Source of the DNA: Bacillota bacterium
Lineage (GTDB): Bacteria > Bacillota > Sulfobacillia > JABLXB01
Assembly (NCBI GenBank): GCA_013178305.1
Contig: JABLXB010000002.1
Span: 62,001 to 126,000 of the forward strand
Length of the DNA: 64,000 nucleotides
Reading direction: 5' to 3'
The notes beneath the pieces are model-generated. The model was given only the letters and a program-made list of their open reading frames with translations, ran no database searches and was not told where the DNA came from. Positions 43,000 through 51,523 of this stretch are shown one piece after another. The translations under genes were made by a program, and so were the position numbers. How positions within the stretch are numbered: position 1 is the stretch's first letter; each line of letters opens with the position of its first letter.

Positions 43000-43602
43000 T
43001 CAGCCGATGAAATACTGGGTCCAGTAGTGGCCGTATGTCCCTCCTGTCACGTGGCCCACGCCTATCGTCGTGAAGTTGGGGTTCAGGATGTTTGCCTTGT
43101 GACCCGCGCTGTTCATCCACGCGTTCATGACTTCCTGCGGCGTCTTCTGGCCCGCGGCGATGTTCTCACCGGCGGTCCTGTATGAGATGCCGAAGTTCTT
43201 TATCATCTGGAACGGCGAGCCGTACGTGGGGGACTGGTGCGAGAAGTAGTTCTTGTCCCTCATGTCGGCCGCCTTGAACCGCGCGACCCTGGAGAGTTCC
43301 GCGCTCGCCTGGAGAGGCCTCAGCCCCGCCTTCGCGCGCTCGGTGTTGACGAGATTGACTATCTCCCACTCCCAGCCGCTCATCTGCATCGACCCGACTC
43401 CGGTAGACGGAGCGGGCGACGGCTTGGGCGCGGGCTGCGCCGGAATCGGCTTGTAGCCGTATCCGTAGTAGTATGGGTAATACCCGTAGTACCCGTACGA
43501 GTATCCCGCGGCGTGCGCGGTGGACGCTACGGACAGAAGGGCTATCGTAAGGACGGCCGTGATGACGAGGCGCGCCATGGTTCTGGTAGTCTTTCCTGTC
43601 AA
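43000..43602 (-). CDS. CAP (SCP/YkwD-like) domain protein
   Basis: A 200-residue exported protein. A signal peptide ends near AHAAG (about residue 32), followed by a short Tyr/Gly-rich repeat region (YGYYGYYPYYYGYGY) and a proline-rich linker, then a CAP/SCP domain from about residue 75. CAP motifs are LVNTERAKAGL, HQSPTYGSPF, GENIAAGQ and NPNFTTIGVG. Many Bacillota members are spore-coat or cell-wall proteins. The TTG start follows AAAGGAG. The Tyr/Gly repeat could be an adhesive or coat segment (inference). Confidence 0.93.
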   Translation of the reverse strand: MTGKTTRTMARLVITAVLTIALLSVASTAHAAGYSYGYYGYYPYYYGYGYKPIPAQPAPKPSPAPSTGVGSMQMSGWEWEIVNLVNTERAKAGLRPLQASAELSRVARFKAADMRDKNYFSHQSPTYGSPFQMIKNFGISYRTAGENIAAGQKTPQEVMNAWMNSAGHKANILNPNFTTIGVGHVTGGTYGHYWTQYFIG

Positions 43603-43752
43603 GACGATCGCTCCTTTCCCTGCGTATTGGCTGTTTTGATACAGCCCCGCTATTGTAACACGAGCGATCGCCGCTTTTCAGCCTGTAATTTGTGCCAGAA
43701 CGCTGGGAGAACGGTCCCTCAACGCACAGCAACGCGCGCGGCGCGAATCCCT

Positions 43753-44748
43753 TCACCGGGCTTCCGGGTGGTCTGCCACTCCATCGTCCGGCTGTTCGAC
43801 CGATCGGCCCCTCGCTGCTTCGCCAGGGAGGACGCCGGGCGCGGCACGTTCCTGGGGCGAGACCAGGGCGGCGGCCCCCGCCACGGCGCCGGCGATATGA
43901 AGGCCTGCCGCCAGCGTATCCCCGGTCTCGTCGAAATCGGGGTTGTATCCGGTTAGCGCCGCGCCCACCAACCTGAACCTCGAGGCGACGTGACGGCACG
44001 CCTCCGCCACGGTCTCGGCCGGGAGCCCCCAACCCGCCCTGGTGAACTCGTTGGCGGCTGCCTTGCCTGCGCCCGTGACGTCGATGTCGATGTGCAGGTA
44101 CACGTTGCGGACGCGGGTCGAGAGACCGTCCAGGGTTGGCACCAGCGCATCGGCTATTCCGTCGCGGGCGATCTGTTCCGCGCTCACTACGGTGACCCCC
44201 GAACCAACCAGGAACCGCTCCTCGCCTTTGTCGATTTCCCGTACCCCTGCAAGCACGACATCCTGCGCGGAGACCGGGCGAAACCCGGGCACCCTCCGTA
44301 CCAGGGACCTCCAGCTCAGGCCCGTGGCGGCCGACAGGGGCATCCCGTCAAAGTATCCCGACAGGGTGGTGTCGGGTGTGTTGAAGTCGGCGTGCGCGTC
44401 GAACCAGACGATCCCGGTGTCCCCGTTACCTGCCCCGGCAAGGACCCCGAGACACGAGTTGCAGTTGCCGGCGAGTACCAGCGGGAACCCTCCCGAGGCG
44501 ACGGTATCTCTCACAATTGCGGAAAGCATAGTGACAACTTCCATGGCAGTCCCGATCTCGTGCCTGAACGTCACGTCCGAATCCCAGCGCCGGAGGCGCG
44601 CCTCCCGGCCGCTCTCCACGACGGCCCCCGCCACGACGCCCTCTACGCCCGCTTCGATGAACCGCGCGGGACCGGCACCTACGCCTACGCTCTTGCGACC
44701 TAGATGATACGGGACCTCGATAATCACGATCGGTCCGGTGGAATCCAT
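43753..44748 (-). CDS. arginase/agmatinase-family hydrolase
   Basis: A 331-residue ureohydrolase-family protein. Metal ligands are seen in VWFDAHADF and in HIDIDVTGAG, but the first ligand motif, normally a GGDHS-like segment, is AGNCNSCLG with no histidine, and the usual SxDxDxxDP has lost its last Asp and Pro. So the family is clear but activity towards arginine or agmatine is uncertain; a formimidoylglutamase-like or unrelated hydrolase role is possible. GGGGGAAA precedes the ATG. The C-terminal 40 residues are polar and look unstructured. Confidence 0.85.
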   Translation of the reverse strand: MDSTGPIVIIEVPYHLGRKSVGVGAGPARFIEAGVEGVVAGAVVESGREARLRRWDSDVTFRHEIGTAMEVVTMLSAIVRDTVASGGFPLVLAGNCNSCLGVLAGAGNGDTGIVWFDAHADFNTPDTTLSGYFDGMPLSAATGLSWRSLVRRVPGFRPVSAQDVVLAGVREIDKGEERFLVGSGVTVVSAEQIARDGIADALVPTLDGLSTRVRNVYLHIDIDVTGAGKAAANEFTRAGWGLPAETVAEACRHVASRFRLVGAALTGYNPDFDETGDTLAAGLHIAGAVAGAAALVSPQERAAPGVLPGEAARGRSVEQPDDGVADHPEAR

Positions 44749-44911
44749 TTCGCTTTCCCCCTCGCGTACGGGTCACGCAATAAACAACTCAATCTTAGGA
44801 GGCGGCACCGGGGTCTGTCAACAACGCAACGGCCTCCAGAGTTAAGCGCAGGGTTAACCATTATTTTAAGGACACTCAACATGACCTCAGCTCGCCTCCA
44901 ATAGAATGAAG

Positions 44912-44929
44912 CTGGTACAATCGTACCAG
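44912..44929 (+). promoter_or_regulatory. palindrome at the alkaline phosphatase promoter region
   Basis: CTGGTAC-AATC-GTACCAG is a perfect 7-bp inverted repeat overlapping a -10-like TACAAT at 44916-44921. It may be an operator or a transcript hairpin. No -35 element is obvious, so the promoter may need an activator. Confidence 0.35.
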
Positions 44930-44964
44930 GACTTCCACAATATTAACGAAATGGAGGAAATTCG

Positions 44965-46590
44965 ATGAACAGGCAAGGCAGGGCTATCTGTCTCGCGCTC
45001 AGCGTGTGCATCCTCGTAACCCTGTCCAGCGGCTTCAGCCTGGCCGCAGCCGGCGCCGTCAAGAACGTAATCGTGCTCGTCCCGGACGGGTGCGGGTCCA
45101 CCCACACGACGCTCGCGCGGTGGTACAAGGGAAGCCCCCTGGCGCTCGATGAGGTCCTCACAGGCGGCGTCAAGACCTATGCGGCCGAATCGCTGATCAC
45201 GGACTCGGCCCCTGCGGCCACAGCGTTCGCCACCGGCTACAAGTCCAACTCCAAGTTTGTCTCCGTCCTGCCAGAGAAGGTCACCATCCCGGGCCTGGCG
45301 CAGCAGGGTGACCCATTCAAGCCTGTTGCGACCGTACTCGAGGGCGCGAAGCTCGCAGGCAAGGCGACGGGCATCGTGGCCACGTCCAACATCCAGCACG
45401 CGACCCCGGCGGCGTTTTCGTCCCACAACTTCAACCGGAACGACTACAACGACATCGCGGAACAGCAGGTTTACCAGGGAATGGACGTCGTGCTCGGCGG
45501 CGGCAAGAAGTACCTCCTGCCGAAAAGCGCGGGCGGCGCCCGCACCGACAACGAGGATTTGGTCCAGGTACTCCGCAGCATGGGCTACGATATCGTTGAG
45601 AACACCGGCGCATTGATGAACTCCTCGGCGTCCAGGATCTGGGGCATGTTCGCCGGCGACGCCATGGCATATGACATGGACAGGGATCCCGCGAAGGAGC
45701 CCAGCCTGGCGCAGATGACGCAGAAGGCAATCGAGGTTCTCTCCAAAGATCCCGACGGGTTCTTCCTCTTCGTCGAGGGCAGCGAGGTAGACTGGGCGTC
45801 GCACGCCAACGACCCGGTGGGAGTGATCGGTGACGTGCTGGCGTTTGACGCGGCCGTCATGGTCGCGCTGGACTTCGCGAAGAAAGACGGCCAGACGCTG
45901 GTCGTGGCCTTCACCGACCACGGCAACGGCGGCATGAGCATAGGCTCGAAGCAGAGTGATCACAACTACGACAGGCTCCCCTATTCGGCAGTCCTCGACC
46001 TCCTGAAGAAGGCCAAGATCTCGGGCCAGGGTCTCGAGGCGAGGCTCAGCGCCGACAGGAGCAACATCATTGAGGCGGTTGCGCAGTACTACGGCATTAC
46101 CGACCTGAAGCCCGAGGAGATCGAGGCCATCAGGACGGCGAAACCCGGCAGCATGAACTACGCGGTCGGGCCCATCATCAGCGGTCGCTGCAACGTCGGG
46201 TGGACCACGACCGGCCACAGCGGAGAGGACGTTTTCCTGTACTCATATGGACCGTCGAAGATAACCGGGCTCGTTGAAAACGCGGAAATAGCTGCGAAGG
46301 TCGCGGAGGCGATGGGGTTCTCGCTCAACGACCTTAACTCGAAGATGTTCGTGAAGGCCCGCCCCGCGTTCGAGGCACTCGGCGCGAAGGTGGACTGGAA
46401 CAATATCGACGCCGCTAACCCTGTACTGGTGGTGGAGAAGGGTAACGTGAAGGCCGAGCTCCCCGTCAGCAAGAATGTCATAACGATCAACGGAGGAATA
46501 CGGTACATGAAGGGTCTGACCGTGTTCAGCAGGGGCACGACGTTCGTACCCCGGGAAGCCCTGGACCTCTTCGCCGCCGTGGCGAAGTAG
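44965..46590 (+). CDS. exported alkaline phosphatase with C-terminal stalk domain
   Basis: A 541-residue protein with a signal peptide (about residues 1-30), the alkaline phosphatase domain, and a C-terminal copper-amine-oxidase-N-like stalk. Metal and nucleophile signatures are VLVPDGCG, TDSAPAATAFATGYK (core TDSAPAATA, nucleophile Ser), the metal-binding SEVDWASHAND, and TDHGNGG later. The final 100 residues (ARPAFEALGAKVDW and GTTFVPREALDLF) match the stalk domain, which may hold the enzyme on the cell surface. GGAGG precedes the ATG. Likely supplies phosphate to the Pst system (inference). Confidence 0.94.
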   Translation: MNRQGRAICLALSVCILVTLSSGFSLAAAGAVKNVIVLVPDGCGSTHTTLARWYKGSPLALDEVLTGGVKTYAAESLITDSAPAATAFATGYKSNSKFVSVLPEKVTIPGLAQQGDPFKPVATVLEGAKLAGKATGIVATSNIQHATPAAFSSHNFNRNDYNDIAEQQVYQGMDVVLGGGKKYLLPKSAGGARTDNEDLVQVLRSMGYDIVENTGALMNSSASRIWGMFAGDAMAYDMDRDPAKEPSLAQMTQKAIEVLSKDPDGFFLFVEGSEVDWASHANDPVGVIGDVLAFDAAVMVALDFAKKDGQTLVVAFTDHGNGGMSIGSKQSDHNYDRLPYSAVLDLLKKAKISGQGLEARLSADRSNIIEAVAQYYGITDLKPEEIEAIRTAKPGSMNYAVGPIISGRCNVGWTTTGHSGEDVFLYSYGPSKITGLVENAEIAAKVAEAMGFSLNDLNSKMFVKARPAFEALGAKVDWNNIDAANPVLVVEKGNVKAELPVSKNVITINGGIRYMKGLTVFSRGTTFVPREALDLFAAVAK

Positions 46591-46664
46591 CAGCGGCATT
46601 GGCAGCGGCGTCACGAGTAGCAGCGCCACGCGCCCGGTGCGCCAACAGCGCGACCGGTGGCACA

Positions 46665-46689
46665 GGAGCCCGGGCAATGCCCGGGCTCC
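46665..46689 (+). terminator. terminator of alkaline phosphatase gene
   Basis: A perfect 11-bp stem GGAGCCCGGGC/GCCCGGGCTCC with a three-base loop, 75 bases after the stop. No T run follows, but it is strong and could be bidirectional with the opposing nitroreductase gene. Confidence 0.65.
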
Positions 46690-46761
46690 ATCATGTCGCA
46701 CGGAGGCAGTCACTCCCGCAGTCTCACATTGCGGACCCGGCTGGCAACCATCCGGCCGCCC

Positions 46762-47295
46762 TCACCGGTGGCCGTATACCTGCCAGAAAGTGACCTCTTC
46801 CACCGCCTTCTTGGGCGGCGGTTCGGGCCAACGGAGGGCTTTGCCCACCATGACCATGGCCATGATCTGCATATCCCCGGGAACGCCGACCAACTTCACG
46901 AGATCCTCCAGGCGGCTCTGCAGCTGTCCGTCGACCCAGCAGGCGCCGTGACCCATTGCGGTCGCAGCCAGGAGTATCGTCTGTATCGCGGCCCCCGCGT
47001 CTTTCGCGGCATAAAGCCAGTTCTTCGGCATCAGCACGGTGATTATGGCGCTCGCCCCATCGAAGTAACCCTGTTCGTTGGTGGGGTATTCCTTCCTCGC
47101 CCTGGGGAGGAGTGAGAGGATCTGCGATACGATGCCTCTATCCGTGGTGATCACGAAATGCCACTTCTGGGCATTGGTCGCCGCCGGCGCGAGCCTGGCG
47201 CATTCAACCATCCTCAAAAGATCGGCGTCGGGTACCGGCTCCCCCGTGAAGTTCCTGATGCTCCTGCGTTTCGCAATTGCCTCGAAGACGTCCAC
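46762..47295 (-). CDS. nitroreductase family protein
   Basis: A 177-residue FMN-dependent nitroreductase. The N-terminal FMN phosphate segment KRRSIRNFTGEPV, the central LAPAATNAQKWHFVI and the GHGACWVDG segment match the family. The GTG at 47295 follows AGGAGG about ten bases upstream. Cytoplasmic; substrate unknown, likely quinones, flavins or nitroaromatics. Confidence 0.94.
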   Translation of the reverse strand: MDVFEAIAKRRSIRNFTGEPVPDADLLRMVECARLAPAATNAQKWHFVITTDRGIVSQILSLLPRARKEYPTNEQGYFDGASAIITVLMPKNWLYAAKDAGAAIQTILLAATAMGHGACWVDGQLQSRLEDLVKLVGVPGDMQIMAMVMVGKALRWPEPPPKKAVEEVTFWQVYGHR

Positions 47296-47404
47296 TGCGG
47301 CTCAACCTCCTGTGACGGTCGTGTGGGCGCGGTCGCCCGCCTCGCGTTGACCTCCCGGTGACCTGGATGTAGAATGTCGTTGTTGTCCAGGGAGGTAATA
47401 CGAT

Positions 47405-48430
47405 TTGAACATACCGTTGATAGGACTCCCCGCGTCCGGAAAGAGCTCGCTCTTCGCGCTCCTCGCCCGGTCGCGGTCCGGTAACGGAAAAAGTAACGGC
47501 ACGGGTGTGGCAAGAGTTCCAGACCCCAGGGTGGATTTCCTCTCGGGCATGTACAGCCCCGGGAAGACCACACACGCCCAGGTGTGCCTTCAGGATAACC
47601 CCGGCTACTCGGCCGCCGCCGCTGCATCGCTTGCCCGGAAGGCCGATGCCGTCGTGTTGATGGTGGGCGCTTTCGCTGCCGCCGCGGGCGACGGCCAGGT
47701 AGTGCGCGAATTCGATTCGCTGCTGTCCGACCTGGTGATCGCGGACCTGGCGCAGGTTGAATCAACCCTCGAGCGAATGCGCAACCCCAGAGGAGGCCCC
47801 CACCGGGACAACGAAATCGCGGCGCTTGCCCAGGTGCAGGGCGTCCTCGAGTCAGGCCTGCCGGCATCCCTCGCAAACCTGAGTCCTGAGGACCGGACAC
47901 TCCTCGGCGGGTACGGCCTGGCCACCTGGAGGCCCATCGTCGTGGCCGTCAACCTCTCGGAAGAGCAGCTCGGACAGGCCGGCTACCCGGGGAAGGCCGA
48001 ACTCGCCCGCCGCTGCCGGGAGTCAGGGGGGCAGATGGTGGAATTCGGCTGCCTCGTTGAGAATGAGATCGCCTCTCTCCCGCCGGAGGATCAGCAGTCG
48101 TTCCTCTCGGAGTACGGACTCCAGGAACCCGGAATACACCGTCTGGCCAGGGCCGTGTACGAGAGTATGGGTCTCGTCTCGTTCTTCACCGTCGGGGAGG
48201 ACGAGGTCCGCGCCTGGCCGTTGAGGCGGGGATCGAATGCCCGTCAGGCCGCCGGGAAGATACACAGCGACATCGAGCGGGGCTTCATACGGGCCGAGAT
48301 CTTCTCCTTCGACGACCTCGTCCGGCTGGGTTCGGCGCGCGCCGTGAAGGAATCCGGGAGGTTGCGCCTGGAATCCAGGGATTATATCATCCAGGACGGA
48401 GACATCTGTTCCTTCAGGTTCAACGTGTGA
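47405..48430 (+). CDS. YchF/OLA1-like GTPase
   Basis: A 341-residue YchF-related P-loop NTPase. G1 reads GLPASGKSS (YchF usually GLPNVGKST), G3 is DNPGY, and G4 is NLSE, an NxxE motif that in YchF gives ATP preference over GTP. The C-terminal TGS/DUF933 domain is intact (FFTVGEDEVRAWPL, then GDICSFRFNV at the end). It may act at the ribosome or in stress responses. It starts at TTG 47405 behind GGGAGG. The genuine ychF may be elsewhere, so this could be a paralogue. Confidence 0.85.
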   Translation: MNIPLIGLPASGKSSLFALLARSRSGNGKSNGTGVARVPDPRVDFLSGMYSPGKTTHAQVCLQDNPGYSAAAAASLARKADAVVLMVGAFAAAAGDGQVVREFDSLLSDLVIADLAQVESTLERMRNPRGGPHRDNEIAALAQVQGVLESGLPASLANLSPEDRTLLGGYGLATWRPIVVAVNLSEEQLGQAGYPGKAELARRCRESGGQMVEFGCLVENEIASLPPEDQQSFLSEYGLQEPGIHRLARAVYESMGLVSFFTVGEDEVRAWPLRRGSNARQAAGKIHSDIERGFIRAEIFSFDDLVRLGSARAVKESGRLRLESRDYIIQDGDICSFRFNV

Positions 48431-48457
48431 ATCCGGTCCGGGGAGGACGGGCTGTCG

Positions 48458-51400
48458 TTGAACAGGTTCCTGTCCGCTCTTGCGGGTATCTGCTCGAAGC
48501 ACCTGCTCGACACGAAAGTGCTGGTAGTGCCGTCCAGACAGGCCGGCATACAGGCGGGTGAGGCGCTGGCGCGCGGGGGGACACCGTGGGTGAACCTCCG
48601 CACGATGACTCCGGAGGACCTGGCCCTCGAGGTGATCGCGGGCATCCTCAAGGAGACCGGCCGCCGGCAGGCCACAGACACGATGTGCCGCAGTCTCATG
48701 CTCAAGATCATTCTCGAGTTGTCCTCATCCGGCCGCCTCGCGGGTTTTGAGCGCCTGAAGGCCGGCCCCGCGGTGGCGGAAATGGTGTTCCGCTCCATAC
48801 GCGACCTTTCCATGGCGGAAGTGGACCCGGCCATCGCGGACACCCCCGTGCGTGACGCCGCGTGGCTTTATTCCCTGGGACTGGAGTCGAGGCGCTGGGT
48901 CGACTATCCATCGCTACTGAGGTGGGCAGCGGACTCCTGCTCAACCGCCGGCTCCGTTGGCGCACCCCGCGCCGTGTTCATGGTGCCGTCCTCCGCCGCG
49001 TTCAAACCGCTCGAGTGGAGGCTGATCAGAGCGGTCTCTGGCGACCGCTGCCTGGCCATCCCGTCGGACGAAGTGCACGGGCTGGCCGTCCCGCCCTCGA
49101 GGAGGCACAGGCCGTGGCCCGCGGAATCCCGGGCAGGATCGCCGTCCGCCGCCGGATCCTCGCCATTCTCCTGGCTCTACGCCCCGGATCAGGCACCCGC
49201 CCCGGGAGGGTCGCCCGGCGAGTGCGTTCGCCTGCACCTTTTCTCGGCCACGGGGGGCGCGAACGAGGTGCGAGAGGTTTTCCGCCGCATCGTTTCCGCC
49301 GGCATACCAGCCGATTCCGTTGAGATCGTGTACACGTCGGGCGATGTCTACGTCCCGCTGATCTACTCCCTCGGAAAGCAGTACGGCCTCCCCGTGACCT
49401 TCGCGGGTGGAGTCCCCGTTTCACTCACGGGCCCCGGCCGCGCCTTGTTGGGGTTTATAGACTGGCTGTCATCCGATTTCTCGGCGGCTGCCTTCCGCCG
49501 CATGATCGTATCGGGGGATCTGGTACTGCCGCCCTCCGCAGGCGGCGGCGCTCCAGGCGCAGCCCGCCTGTCGCGGGTACTCGTGGAGGCAGCCGTTGGA
49601 TGGGGGCGCGAGAGGTACACGACCGGTCTGGTGTCGCTGGCCGAGCGCTACGATCTCGACGGAAGCGGCGCCGCGCGCCGGGATGCGGAGGCCGCGAGAT
49701 ACCTGGCCGCGGTCACCGGGGCGCTGATCGACGCGGTCCCCGACTTGACGGGGGCGGTCGACGTGGCATCCATCGCCGGGGCGTGCAAGGTGTTCGTGGA
49801 ATCCTTCTCTCGCGGGGCGAGCGAGGAGGACCGCGAGTCCCAGCTCACGCTGGTTCGCGAGATGGAGGAGCGCGCTAGCGTCACCGGGATCGTCCTTCCG
49901 GCAAGAGATGCCCTGCGATACGTCCGGGATTGGCTGCTGGAGCTCACCACAGCCCCTTCCACGCCGGAGGCGGGGCGGGTCCACGCCTCGCACTACGGCA
50001 CGGGTGGCGTCAGCGGTCGCCCGAACACCTACGTCGTGGGACTTGACGCGGGGAGTTTCCCCGGGGCCGGAGCACAGGACCCGGTACTGCTCGACGAACT
50101 GAGAACAGTGCTCAGCCCGCAATTGTCGCTTTCGGCCGAAAGCCCGGCTGAGAACACATATTCAATGGCGTCCTTGCTCGCGGGCATCCGCGGAAACCTC
50201 ACCCTCAGCTATTCCTGCTATGACGTGGTCGACGGCCGCGCGTGCGCCCCCGCGGCGGTGGTCCTCCAGGCCCACCGGCTGAAGACCCGGAGGCATGACG
50301 ACTACACGGCGCTTACCGCGGCGGTCCAGCCGCCAGCCGGCTTCGAGGCGGCGGCCGCGCAGGTCGCGCTGAATGACGCCGAATGGTGGCTGCAATCCCT
50401 GACCGTCGACGAGTCGTTCCGGCGCTGCACCCCACGGGTGGCCGCGGCGTACCCGGGAATACGTCGTGGGCTTGAAGCGGAGGAGGCGCGGAACGGAGAC
50501 AGCGTAACGGAATACGAGGGGTGGATCGACCACCCGTACGACCTGGGTACCGCCGGGGGGACGCGGCCGGCGGCCTCCGCGACCAGCATCGAGGACCTCG
50601 CGCGCTGCCCGCTCGCGTTCTTCTTCAAGTACGTCTTGAGGGTCAGGTCGCCCGAGGAGTTGCTCTACTCCCCAAACCGCTGGCTCGACCCCTCCTCCAG
50701 GGGCGAGCTGCTACACCGGGCGTTCCGCGAAGTGCTTGAAGGGATCGTCCTCCGCGGCGAGCGCGTGGACAGGTCTAAGCACCATACCGAAGCCGTCGAG
50801 GTAGCGAAGCGCCTGGCTGAAGAGTACCTCGCCAGGATACCCGCACCCAGCCGGGCCGTATTCGAGCAGGAGCGCCGCGAGATAGTGTCCGCGATGGACG
50901 TGTTGCTCAGGATGGAAGAGGAGTCGAGCGACGAGAGCAGCCCCGCCCACTTCGAGCTCGAGTTTGGCTCCGGCCGCGCGGATGTGACCCCGCCCTGTTC
51001 CGCGGACCCCGTGGAGATCACGATCGAGGACGGGCGCGCCATGGCGGTGCGTGGCCGCGTGGACCGGGTCGACCGCCTGGTATCCGCGGCCCCCGGAGAG
51101 GAGTACGCGGTGTGGGACTATAAGACCGGCGGCTCGAGGAGGTACGGCGACAACGCCCCATTCGGTGGGGGCCGGCGGCTGCAGCACGCGGTGTACGCTG
51201 TCGCAGTCGAAAAGATGCTCCGGGCGTCCGGCCGGCCGCGGGCTCGGGTCGTGCGATCCGGATACCTCTTCCCCACCGAGCGAGGCGAGGGCCGGCGCCT
51301 GGCATACGATGCCGGCAACCCGGCGAAGCTCCAGGGATTACTCCGCGCCATCGCCGACCTGCTGGCGGCCGGCGCTTTCACCCCAACTGATGACAGGGAT

Positions 51401-51523
51401 ACTTGCGACCATTGCGATTACGCCCCCGTGTGTGACGGCACGGGGGCTCCCGAAGTGGTCAAGCGGAAGATGGCAACCTCGCCCATCCTGGATCCGCTGC
51501 GGAGGCTCAGGAGCTATGACTAG
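48458..51523 (+). CDS. addB: AddB-like helicase-exonuclease subunit
   Basis: A 1021-residue AddB-type protein with a degenerate helicase region and a C-terminal PD-(D/E)XK nuclease. The nuclease core is GELLHRAFREVL, then RGRVDRVDRL and VWDYKTGG. Four cysteines that bind an iron-sulfur cluster are visible, one in RCPLAFFF and three in CDHCDYAPVC. The start is a TTG with GGGGAGG upstream. The addA start overlaps its stop by eight bases, so the two form an operon for double-strand break repair. Confidence 0.88.
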   Translation: MNRFLSALAGICSKHLLDTKVLVVPSRQAGIQAGEALARGGTPWVNLRTMTPEDLALEVIAGILKETGRRQATDTMCRSLMLKIILELSSSGRLAGFERLKAGPAVAEMVFRSIRDLSMAEVDPAIADTPVRDAAWLYSLGLESRRWVDYPSLLRWAADSCSTAGSVGAPRAVFMVPSSAAFKPLEWRLIRAVSGDRCLAIPSDEVHGLAVPPSRRHRPWPAESRAGSPSAAGSSPFSWLYAPDQAPAPGGSPGECVRLHLFSATGGANEVREVFRRIVSAGIPADSVEIVYTSGDVYVPLIYSLGKQYGLPVTFAGGVPVSLTGPGRALLGFIDWLSSDFSAAAFRRMIVSGDLVLPPSAGGGAPGAARLSRVLVEAAVGWGRERYTTGLVSLAERYDLDGSGAARRDAEAARYLAAVTGALIDAVPDLTGAVDVASIAGACKVFVESFSRGASEEDRESQLTLVREMEERASVTGIVLPARDALRYVRDWLLELTTAPSTPEAGRVHASHYGTGGVSGRPNTYVVGLDAGSFPGAGAQDPVLLDELRTVLSPQLSLSAESPAENTYSMASLLAGIRGNLTLSYSCYDVVDGRACAPAAVVLQAHRLKTRRHDDYTALTAAVQPPAGFEAAAAQVALNDAEWWLQSLTVDESFRRCTPRVAAAYPGIRRGLEAEEARNGDSVTEYEGWIDHPYDLGTAGGTRPAASATSIEDLARCPLAFFFKYVLRVRSPEELLYSPNRWLDPSSRGELLHRAFREVLEGIVLRGERVDRSKHHTEAVEVAKRLAEEYLARIPAPSRAVFEQERREIVSAMDVLLRMEEESSDESSPAHFELEFGSGRADVTPPCSADPVEITIEDGRAMAVRGRVDRVDRLVSAAPGEEYAVWDYKTGGSRRYGDNAPFGGGRRLQHAVYAVAVEKMLRASGRPRARVVRSGYLFPTERGEGRRLAYDAGNPAKLQGLLRAIADLLAAGAFTPTDDRDTCDHCDYAPVCDGTGAPEVVKRKMATSPILDPLRRLRSYD

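Noticed and set aside
44842-44870. Three TTAAG/TTAAC words spaced 12 bases apart upstream of the alkaline phosphatase gene, a possible PhoP box
   Set aside because: PhoP boxes in Bacillota are usually TTAACA-like with an 11-base period and close to the -10 element. Here the spacing is 12 and the distance to the -10-like element is 46 bases, and no similar box precedes pstS.
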